This document shows positions 57,357 through 64,000 of a stretch of DNA of 64,000 bases, in pieces. Within the stretch, counting starts at the first letter, position 1. Each line of letters starts with the position of its first letter. This DNA is from Paramoeba atlantica (lineage: Eukaryota; Discosea). Location of the stretch: assembly GCA_977017575.1 (NCBI GenBank), contig CDRNVI010000002.1:124001-188000 (forward strand), written 5' to 3'. The notes beneath the pieces were generated by a model, which worked only from the letters and a program-made list of their open reading frames with translations, was not told the origin of the DNA and searched no databases. The translations under genes and the position numbers were made by a program.

Positions 57357-57935
57357 TCAAGTGTGCTTCTGCAGAAGAGCTTCGTATGCATCGTGAACAA
57401 CATGGAAGTAGGTTGGGGAACCTCCTTGATTTTCAATCTTGTCCGGATGCGTCTTTAGCATTAGCCTTTTGTACGCTTGGCGTATATCGGCATTGCTTGC
57501 GGTTTCCGGAATATTCAGTATTTCATACGGAGAGAACGATGAATAAAATTCGTTCGACAGGCTGGGCACGTTACCATCTTTAGAAATGCGTTCTCTCATG
57601 CTTGTTCGGGATTTTGTGTGACTGGAAGCTCTGGCCAAATTAGAGGAATATTCGAAGCATTCCACGTTGTGCTTCGCAAGATGCCTCCGGGGATTCGTAA
57701 GATCAGTAATATTCAACATTGGGGCGTCTGCATCAAGGGACGCATCCCCTACGTCCTTCGACTGAAAAAGCGGGTCTAATGATGAATCATTCAGCGTTGC
57801 AAAAAGCATTGAATTTTGTATATTATTTACCGTTTCATTCGTAGCAGCCGTAAGTTTATGAGTTTCCCTACATGTGCCGGATCCTACGAGTCCTGAAGTT
57901 TTTTTTTCGGCTTCATCAGGAAAAAGCTCGTTCAT
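57357..57935 (-). CDS. J-domain protein with C-terminal J domain
   Basis: A 192-residue product from the ATG at 57935; the frame extends 8 codons to a GTG. Residues 133-192 are a J domain: SPYEILNIPETASNADIRQA, YKRLMLKTHPDK with the HPD triad at 163-165, and a final helix HVVHDAYEALLQKH. HPD stimulates Hsp70 ATPase. The domain is at the very C-terminus and lacks the Gly/Phe and Cys-rich regions, so it is a class C (DNAJC-type) protein. Residues 1-130 are Asn/Thr/Ser-rich and unrecognised. Client and location unknown. Confidence 0.85.
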   Translation of the reverse strand: MNELFPDEAEKKTSGLVGSGTCRETHKLTAATNETVNNIQNSMLFATLNDSSLDPLFQSKDVGDASLDADAPMLNITDLTNPRRHLAKHNVECFEYSSNLARASSHTKSRTSMRERISKDGNVPSLSNEFYSSFSPYEILNIPETASNADIRQAYKRLMLKTHPDKIENQGGSPTYFHVVHDAYEALLQKHT

Positions 57936-58251
57936 CAAATAAAGTAAAGCAAGTGACACAAAATCAATAGCTTAGCAAAATATTTTCCAGAGCGTCACGC
58001 TTACTTCCACCTCTCGTAAAATACTATCCTTTCTACATATGGGGGAGCACGATATTCCTGTATGTCTGACATGTCGAGTCTGGCATGTGCGTGCTCTGAC
58101 AAATTCCTGCATATCCTTTTATATAGGGCGATGTTTCTGACAAAAAAAAACTTTTCCAAATGACTTACCCGAAATGAACCTATCAACCAAATGATACATC
58201 ATTGTGATGGGTGCATTTTTACCATACACAGGAGGGTTTACCATGTACACC
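57936..58251. other. intergenic spacer
   Basis: Spacer of 316 bp; pyrimidine-rich on the coding strand near the J-protein start. Nothing recognised. Confidence 0.4.
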
Positions 58252-58743
58252 TTAACGTGACCACGACGTAAACTTCGGAGGAGGAACAATAGGACCAGAT
58301 GGGGGGTGACCCCGCCAAATGCCTCGAAACGCGACTTCATCACCAAATGCGCTCGGCCTCTTTGCACTAAACTCCGGCCATGTCATACCAAATTGTAATA
58401 AATCTTTCAGCCTGCGCTCTGATTCAAGTCGCATCATCGCCTCGTATGTCCCGATACATTTTTGCTTCACAAATACCAATGGAAAACTAAGCACTTTATT
58501 TTCGACCATATCCAATGCCTCTTTGTTCCATTTCGTTTGCCACATCCTCCTTAAGAGGTCTTCCACTTCGAGACCCTGTGGGTGTTTGTCGATATAGTAC
58601 TGCCGAGGTTTGGCGTGGTACCAAGCTGCAATGCTGGAGAGTCGTGGCGCTCGTATTCCATCGTAAGAGAAACAAAACCAAGCTGTGTGATTCTCACAGA
58701 TTGCACGCTCGATGAACGAACAAGCGCTGGACGCAGCTAACAT
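58252..58743 (-). CDS. glutaredoxin-fold protein lacking the active-site CxxC
   Basis: A 163-residue product, ATG at 58743. The order of elements follows glutaredoxin: a first strand AWFCFS, a helix, YYIDKHPQG, then SFPLVFVKQKCIGTYEAMMR, the counterpart of TVPxxFVxxxxIGGxDE with the cis-Pro at P88, and a final helix RLKDLLQ. At the place of the CPYC motif the sequence reads SYDGIRAP, with no Cys. The protein therefore probably does not act as a thiol reductase; a structural or binding role is likelier. A Trp/Pro-rich extension of 45 residues follows. Assignment is by fold pattern. Confidence 0.65.
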   Translation of the reverse strand: MLAASSACSFIERAICENHTAWFCFSYDGIRAPRLSSIAAWYHAKPRQYYIDKHPQGLEVEDLLRRMWQTKWNKEALDMVENKVLSFPLVFVKQKCIGTYEAMMRLESERRLKDLLQFGMTWPEFSAKRPSAFGDEVAFRGIWRGHPPSGPIVPPPKFTSWSR

Positions 58744-58877
58744 TTATAGAAACACATGAAACTAAGAATACGCATTTAAAACAAGTATTGTGACAATCGT
58801 CAGAACAAGTCTTTGAGAGCTACTGCTAAATAACTGAAAGATAGTGGATATCACCCTCGTACCATGTTTTCTTCTGT

Positions 58878-58978
58878 TTAGATAGACCTCACACCTTACA
58901 CTTGTATTGTAATACAATAGCATACCTTTAACATACCTTAGATAGACCTTACACTTTTTTGTATTACAGTAGCATACC
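58878..58978. repeat. two-copy tandem repeat of about 45 bp
   Basis: TTAGATAGACCT starts both copies (58878, 58938) and AGCATACC ends both (58926, 58978); the middle differs by a few bases and a short deletion. It lies upstream of the queuosine mannosyltransferase 3' end. No known role. Confidence 0.75.
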
Positions 58979-59003
58979 ATTATAGCGAGTGCATCTCTTT
59001 GTT

Positions 59004-60365
59004 TCAGCTTCTTGAGGAGACGTAACCAAGCGCGATAGATTCAATAACATTGGTATAAGCGGGCCCAACTCTTTCCCATGTATATTTCATTGCGAATTGT
59101 TTGGCTTCGTACCCTAATGTTTCACATTTGGAAGTGTTCAGTAACGCCGCTCTTAGCATTTCTTTCAGCCGTTTCTCCGTTTTGTAAAAGAAATCCCCTT
59201 GTCGAGCTAAGGGAATGTGCTCAGGGTATACCAGACGTTTAGGAAGGATTGGCATCACACCATGAGACATGGCTTCCAAGACACTGAGTCCGAAGAAATC
59301 TTGGTTTGAAGTAACTGGAAGTATGTGGCATTTCTTGACAAGCTCGACGTACTGATCTCTTTCTGCGAATCCCCAGTGCTTGATACAATCCGAAAAGTCT
59401 TTCCGTGCGGTGCTAAAGACAGAAACAGGCCCAGATGAGGAGCTCTCGCCCAATACCACAAGATAAAAGCTATATCCCTCATTTTTCAATTCCTTGAGCA
59501 CCCTGAAGAATCCCTCTGGATTCTTGTCGTATTCCCAGCGATGGTTCCATAGTACGATTGGCGCGAATGAATCAGGTGGAGATGGAGCTATACGCTTACC
59601 CTTCACCCTGCGATTCAGTAATGGTTTCCGAAACGCTGCAAGCTGGGAACATCTTTGCCGCAGCGTTCTCCAGTATTTCACCAATAGGAATTTGAAACTC
59701 AAAGAAGAATCTACGCAAGTAAATTCAAGGTTTTCGATTGCTGGTACGCATGGGTTATTTATACCAATGTAGGCTACGGTACATTTCGCTTCCAAGCCCT
59801 CGATATATTTTAGGTTAGTTTCCCCGTCTGGTTGAGAGCGCAAGTACTTTTGCGCTGCGTCCAAGAACGACTTTTTGTGATAATTGGAGTTGAATAGACA
59901 GAGAGAGGCCGCGAGCGCTGATCGAATCTGTATCATGGAAAAGCGATTTGATGTTCCTGCCAAAACGTCTCGATCGTTCGGTTCCCATGGATATGTCAAC
60001 TGGTTTTCATGACAATAAAGTACGATGCGATCAAATTTCGTTAGAGCCATAAAGGTGGGTACGTCAATCATGTTTGAGATAAGCACGACGTCGGGCGCGC
60101 TGTCATTGTGTCTTGAGTCAACGCGATTGAACCTCGCGTTGAACTCCTGTGCAAGTCGGACGGCGCCAAATTCCATGCGCCATTTCCAATGCTGTCCAGG
60201 AAGAGTCAGCATTGAAACGAAATATGACGGTTTCGCAATATCCTCTGCACCACAGACCAGCGACTCCAAATATTGGCGTAAAGCTTTCGCCCATGTCGCA
60301 TGACTCCCACAAAAATAAGGCTCAATGATTACTACATGTACAGCGTTTTTCAGCTCTTGTGTCAT
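59004..60365 (-). CDS. tRNA-queuosine alpha-mannosyltransferase (GTDC1/QTMAN family)
   Basis: A 453-residue product, ATG at 60365. The N-terminal half matches the GTDC1 domain (DUF3524): VVIIEPYFCGSHATWAKAL (compare ILIIEAFYGGSHKQL), LPGQHWKWRMEFGAVRLAQE, IVLYCHENQLTYPW. The C-terminal half is a GT4 glycosyltransferase: IVLWNHRWEYDKNPEGFFRV, VLGESSS and QDFFGLSVLEAMSHGVMPIL with the sugar-nucleotide-binding Glu. The human member was shown to add mannose to queuosine at position 34 of tRNA-Asp. Presence implies this organism makes or salvages queuosine. There is no signal peptide, in keeping with a cytosolic tRNA enzyme. Confidence 0.92.
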   Translation of the reverse strand: MTQELKNAVHVVIIEPYFCGSHATWAKALRQYLESLVCGAEDIAKPSYFVSMLTLPGQHWKWRMEFGAVRLAQEFNARFNRVDSRHNDSAPDVVLISNMIDVPTFMALTKFDRIVLYCHENQLTYPWEPNDRDVLAGTSNRFSMIQIRSALAASLCLFNSNYHKKSFLDAAQKYLRSQPDGETNLKYIEGLEAKCTVAYIGINNPCVPAIENLEFTCVDSSLSFKFLLVKYWRTLRQRCSQLAAFRKPLLNRRVKGKRIAPSPPDSFAPIVLWNHRWEYDKNPEGFFRVLKELKNEGYSFYLVVLGESSSSGPVSVFSTARKDFSDCIKHWGFAERDQYVELVKKCHILPVTSNQDFFGLSVLEAMSHGVMPILPKRLVYPEHIPLARQGDFFYKTEKRLKEMLRAALLNTSKCETLGYEAKQFAMKYTWERVGPAYTNVIESIALGYVSSRS

Positions 60366-60480
60366 TAAAAATAATGGAAGCTAAATCTTGAGTCACATAC
60401 TTTGTGCCAGCGATGGAGCATACGGTTCTGGATTAAGAGAATTCAACACTTACATGTGAAAAAATAAAAGGCTATGGTGC

Positions 60481-62088
60481 TTATGGCTTTTGGTAGCACA
60501 GCATATACCTCGCCTTTTGCTGCCCGTTGCTCCAAAATTTGTCAAAAAAACTACATCCATAAGATTCGGGCAAAGGACGTCCCCATAAAAAGTAATTCGA
60601 ACAGGGTATCCAAAGATGACTCAGTTCTTTTTTCATCCTTGAAGCCACATCGAATGCCAGCTTTCCATCATCAGTTACAAACGTGAATCGTCCTCCCGGC
60701 TGTAGAATACGATGTAATGTTCGAAGGAATGTGTTATTGTATAAGTACGTTTCGGCTTCTCCAAGTGATGGGGGTTCTGGAAAATTAACGTAAATACTGG
60801 AAAAGTAGTCAGAGGAACAAAATGACAAAGACTCTCGCGCATCACCCCCGACCAGGGACAAATGGCATGCAGGTATGCGTGCAAACGTTCTCTTGGCCCA
60901 TATGTGAAACAGTCTGTCAAAGCGCAACTCCAAACATGCCCAAGACTGATAGGAGGAAGGTAGAAAAGGTTCGGTGTGGGAGTTGTGTGCTGTACCGAGC
61001 CTTGAGGAAAGGTGTTGAATAATCCAATCTCCGGTGCCGCTACCGATTTCAAGTGCTCGTCCAGATCCAATGGCGTCCCAAGAGGAGGTGTCCCGAATTC
61101 CGTGCGCATATACAGAAGGATCGCGCACAAAAGAAACCTGCGTACTGTCGCAATGATTCATGCCATAAGACCTTGCTTTCAAAATCAAATGCTCCCACGG
61201 CCCTAACATGTAATCATGAAACTCATTCTTTAGATTCGATCCTTTACTGTTCTTATCACTGCTCGACGACCTGTAGTTCTCAAAGGCGGTGGCCATTGCG
61301 TTTACCAGCTTAGATTCACCTCTTATTGCAGCTGTGACACATACAGCAGCGTAACAGATCGGTGTGCCATGGGAGCGATATGTTTCGATTAAGTGCAGCG
61401 CTTCCTTGGTATGAAAACGATGACATAATATTTGTGTAAAACTTTCCACTATGTTAGAAGTAATAACCATACCGTCTTCATTAGGTGACGGACAACTCTT
61501 GTTTTCACCTTGATTAGCGTTACGTTTCTGTATGGCTTCCGCAAAAATAAATCTCGCCAGCTGCAAATGACCTGTGTGTAGACATAACCTCAAAATAGTT
61601 TGCCATGTTCTGATATTTGGGGTAATGTGAGATTGCTTCATTTCTTCATACAGATCCGCAACAAGTCGAAGATTACCATTTTCAGACGCCGCTCGGATTG
61701 CTGCTGTATAGGCTACAACGTTAAAACGGAGTCTCTTGCCCTGTACCTGTCCTCGCAAGGCATCAAAGTACTTGAGCGCCTCGTCGTTCCTCCCCATGTG
61801 AAGGGCGACACTCATTGCTGCAACGAACGTATGCACCGTGGGTTGTATCTGTCGTTCCTTAACAATAACAAATATTTCCTCTAATACGGACGGAGGTACG
61901 CAATTTAGATGGCTCCATCGTCGTAAAAGAGTATTGACACCAAAGCTGTCCGTCCCTGCACGCGCTTTGCGAACACGCGCTATATCCCTCGAAAATAACT
62001 TTCGCTCATGTGTAGATTGCCTTTCGTGGGAGCGTAGTGTTCGGTCACCTGCAATCAATTGCTCTAGCGATGGGATAAAGTTTTCCAT
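60481..62088 (-). CDS. PPR-TrmB fusion: pentatricopeptide repeats plus tRNA (guanine-N7) methyltransferase-like domain
   Basis: A 535-residue product from the ATG at 62088; the frame runs upstream to a TTG. Residues 65-220 hold about four pentatricopeptide repeats (VHTFVAAMSVALHMGRNDEA, VVAYTAAIRAASENGNLRLV, IRTWQTILRLCLHTGHLQLA). Residues 345-535 form a SAM-dependent methyltransferase of the TrmB/Trm8 type: ALEIGSGTGDW (glycine loop), ACLELRFDRLFHIW, and NFPEPP at 435-440, the counterpart of the FPDPWPK catalytic motif but with the Asp shifted to Glu. PPR tracts bind RNA in organelles. The fusion suggests a sequence-guided methyltransferase, probably mitochondrial. PPR proteins with a TrmB domain are known from green algae. 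Confidence 0.85.
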   Translation of the reverse strand: MENFIPSLEQLIAGDRTLRSHERQSTHERKLFSRDIARVRKARAGTDSFGVNTLLRRWSHLNCVPPSVLEEIFVIVKERQIQPTVHTFVAAMSVALHMGRNDEALKYFDALRGQVQGKRLRFNVVAYTAAIRAASENGNLRLVADLYEEMKQSHITPNIRTWQTILRLCLHTGHLQLARFIFAEAIQKRNANQGENKSCPSPNEDGMVITSNIVESFTQILCHRFHTKEALHLIETYRSHGTPICYAAVCVTAAIRGESKLVNAMATAFENYRSSSSDKNSKGSNLKNEFHDYMLGPWEHLILKARSYGMNHCDSTQVSFVRDPSVYAHGIRDTSSWDAIGSGRALEIGSGTGDWIIQHLSSRLGTAHNSHTEPFLPSSYQSWACLELRFDRLFHIWAKRTFARIPACHLSLVGGDARESLSFCSSDYFSSIYVNFPEPPSLGEAETYLYNNTFLRTLHRILQPGGRFTFVTDDGKLAFDVASRMKKELSHLWIPCSNYFLWGRPLPESYGCSFFDKFWSNGQQKARYMLCYQKP

Positions 62089-62377
62089 TATCAAACACTT
62101 AATGCGTCCCGTAGTTCTTTTTCTGAATAATGAGTAAGTTAGTGCTATAAAATAAATGTATAAATGGCGAATCAATCTTGTGAAGATATAGTAATTTAAC
62201 GTTCTAGGAAAGAAACTATGTATGGCCAGTATGATTGTGAAAGTAAAACATTGCTACACAAAGTTGAGAGCTTATCAATAAACTATAGCACTTCTGCATA
62301 AAGCAATACGTTTAAAAAACGTGGTAGGCGAACTATTGTTTCTGAATCTCAGACTCGCGAAATTATGGATGATATTA

Positions 62378-62444
62378 AGAGGGGTGACTCTGGGGGGAGC
62401 GCCTGGAAGCGCCAAGGACCTTTGTGGATAGGAGTCACCCCTCT
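62378..62444. repeat. 67-bp hairpin with G/C-run arms
   Basis: Arms AGAGGGGTGACTC (62378-62390) and its exact complement (62432-62444), with TTA and AA outside, around a GC-rich loop containing GGAGCGCCTGG. A related loop string, GGGAGCGCCTGGGAGCGC, occurs at 24381-24400 inside another element. Probably a tiny non-autonomous transposon relic. Confidence 0.6.
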
Positions 62445-62632
62445 AAGATCCACACTGCATCCAACAAATCGATTGATGCAGATTCCGTAGCGTAGGTCGC
62501 ACGCGGCATAATTTCTCGTACGCGTTCAGAAATTCTTGTGCAACATGGAGGTCCGTATGTATTTTGTAATTCTTGGGCACGATAAATTTTGCACGACAAT
62601 GCATTCGCAGTGTGAACTGCTACCTTAAACAT
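62435..62632 (-). CDS. small ORF whose 3' end lies in the hairpin
   Basis: A 65-residue frame with an ATG at 62632: MFKVAVHTANALSCKIYRAQ onward. The start resembles a small soluble protein and the composition is ordinary. The last codons and the stop come from the right arm of the hairpin at 62432-62444, so the original C-terminus may have been replaced. No family recognised. Confidence 0.3.
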   Translation of the reverse strand: MFKVAVHTANALSCKIYRAQELQNTYGPPCCTRISERVREIMPRATYATESASIDLLDAVWILEG

Positions 62633-62749
62633 TTTGCTTCAGTTAGTTTTAAACATTGACGAATTTTTCTGCAGAATGGATTGCGACTATAAATATGGAT
62701 AATTGCGAGTATAAATATAGATATTGCGAAAATTGTGACTGGACCCGGG

Positions 62750-63230
62750 ATCGACCTGTGAAGGGGAAACCGATACAATTATCCGGATGACATCAGGGTT
62801 TCAGGTGCACAATCCTTGTATCAACGGATGGTCGGTTTCATCGAGATAATCTTCTTTGGAAGGGGTCTACGAGTGCAGTGCATGCTAAAGGATCAGATAA
62901 AACTATTGACGAACGCATAACACAAAATCATCGGGCAGGTTCCCACTTTCAAGATGCAGAAACCTTTAAAAAATGGATAGAACTGTTTTGGCAACCACTT
63001 CTTCCGGGACAACGGCAGACATCGATAAAACAAATGCTCATGGTTCTCTACGGTATTCGATTTGGAAATGAGCCTACAGAGGTGGCCAAGGAGTTTGGTT
63101 TAAGCGTCCGCACAGTTACTCTTTTTTCAAAGGGTTCTCAAAGTCATGCTTTCAGTTGCATACGAAACTGCTTTCGACGAAAGTCATGCTTTCAGTTGCT
63201 TTGACGAAAGCCATGCTTTCATATGATGAA
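62750..63230 (+). mobile_element. degraded transposase-like region, possibly Merlin/ISXO2-type
   Basis: The plus frame from 62878 to 63204 (no ATG) encodes SIKQMLMVLYGIRFGNEPTE and then VAKEFGLSVRTVT, a helix-turn-helix placed after an RAGSHF-type motif. This order recalls the N-terminal region of Merlin/ISXO2-family transposases. No catalytic part follows. A second frame with ATG (63223-63507) is Arg-rich and unassigned. Old relic at best; family is tentative. Confidence 0.3.
63140..63223. repeat. short direct repeats AAAGTCATGCTTTCAGTTGC
   Basis: Exact 20-bp copies at 63140-63159 and 63180-63199, and a partial copy at 63208-63223, with CGAAAG between. Probably local slippage within the relic. 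Confidence 0.75.
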
Positions 63231-63504
63231 AGCTGAATGTATGAATTACGTCGTGATGCCGCGAGCGGAACATTATCCTACATTGCAGAAAGATGAAACT
63301 TGCTCTTCAAAGTCTAAACGGAGAGGCAACAATCGTCCTCAGCGAATACGCAGGGAGGGATCACAGTGGGCTAGCGTTGTGGCGATCACAAACGCATATC
63401 AAAAGGCCAAAGAAGTCTTCGTCAGTCGTTTAGAAAGCCGCCAGTCGGATACGATAGGTTTTGCACATTTCGATAATGTTTCATTTTTTTCATGGAACGG
63501 ACCA

Positions 63505-64000
63505 TGATCTGACGTGGATAAAAGACGCTGTTCAGATTGTCTGTTGCAGTGAATCGTTTGCTTGCGGCAGAACTCCAATATGATTTTGACCGTTCGATCA
63601 ATTTCCATTTACATATTGAGTGTAATTGTAATTGGCCTGCAAAAGCCAAATGGGTGTAAACAACAACATACTTCCCCATTATGCACTCACATCAGGAGTG
63701 GTAAATTTATTTTCCATAATTCTAGTCTAGAAGGTGTGGAGGGGGTTGATGATGATTGTGTATCATCCCTTCCCGTAGTCTACTCCTTCCTCGGAGTACC
63801 ACCAAACGCATGCATAGATAACATGTACAGATCACTTGGAATATAGACCACTTGGAAATACGTATAAGAAACGCAACTAAACGCAATGAGGTGACAAATA
63901 AAAAGGAACTTAAAATATAAAAAAATCTGACGACGCTTCGCGCCGCAGGCAGCCAGAGGCTTCGTCAAAAAGGACTCTTTAACCCCCTATAAGTAGGGGG
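63505..64000. other. terminal part of the window without a supported gene
   Basis: AT-rich until 63900, then GCTTCGCGCCGCAGGCAGCC and a terminal CCCCCTATAAGTAGGGGG palindrome, which looks like the start of another inverted-repeat element cut off by the window edge. Confidence 0.4.

Noticed and set aside
62735-62800. Possible tRNA-like string
   Set aside because: I could not fold acceptor, anticodon and T arms with the invariant bases.
63140-63223. CRISPR-like direct repeats
   Set aside because: Only two exact copies with unequal spacing in a eukaryotic transposon relic; no spacers of even length and no cas genes.

Overview
This is a nuclear eukaryotic window with a very unusual layout. Every recognisable protein gene from position 275 to 62088, more than 30 of them, lies on the minus strand. 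Genes are separated by a few hundred bases and none shows an intron. The products are clearly eukaryotic: ribosomal proteins uL15 and uL18, eEF1B-gamma, NEDD8, ERCC1, ArfGAP2/3, REEP/HVA22, Ctf4, ANKZF1/Vms1 and the queuosine-tRNA mannosyltransferase. Long single-strand arrays of intronless genes are the hallmark of polycistronic transcription with trans-splicing, so a kinetoplastid-like euglenozoan is the best guess. This is inference: no spliced-leader gene or mitochondrial marker is in view. Starts were set at ATG codons throughout.

Layout, in plus coordinates. 0.3-9.8 kb: three adjacent large alpha-helical repeat proteins of almost equal length, probably organellar RNA-binding factors. 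10-17.6 kb: uL15, a TPR co-chaperone-like protein, a COX6B-like subunit, eEF1B-gamma, a leucine-rich-repeat (LRR) protein and a CMGC-like kinase. 17.7-26 kb: a repeat-rich block of nested DNA transposons with TA target sites (one with a truncated Tc1/mariner transposase), terminal-inverted-repeat elements and hairpins, interrupted by two more LRR genes. 26-34.7 kb: FCP1-like phosphatase, ERCC1, a Tyr/Gly/Arg-rich protein, a further inverted-repeat element, NEDD8, REEP/HVA22 and a dual-specificity phosphatase whose catalytic Cys is Ser. 35-47.3 kb: Myb/SANT protein, ArfGAP2/3, a 91-residue protein, uL18, a membrane protein, Alba and a 1567-residue protein of unknown function. 47.6-62.1 kb: Vms1, a Pro/Gly-rich unknown followed upstream by a duplicated broken copy of its own first exon-like end and a degraded reverse-transcriptase-like relic, Ctf4, a J-protein, a glutaredoxin-fold protein without its CxxC, the queuosine mannosyltransferase and a PPR-TrmB methyltransferase fusion. 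62.1-64 kb: mostly transposon relics.

The most unusual non-protein signal is a set of G-free leaders directly upstream of some start codons. The coding strand has no G at all for 226 bases before the TPR gene, 140 before uL18, 113 close to the kinase start and 60 before Alba. Three of these sit next to CDS 5' ends that are sharply GC-rich. This looks like a regulatory or mutational signature rather than chance.

Functionally the window is a mixed housekeeping array: translation and tRNA modification (uL15, uL18, eEF1B-gamma, mannosyltransferase, TrmB fusion, Vms1, Alba), genome maintenance (ERCC1, Ctf4), membrane traffic (ArfGAP2/3, REEP) and organelle functions (helical-repeat proteins, COX6B-like). 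There is no sign of pathway-based clustering, which also fits a polycistronic array.
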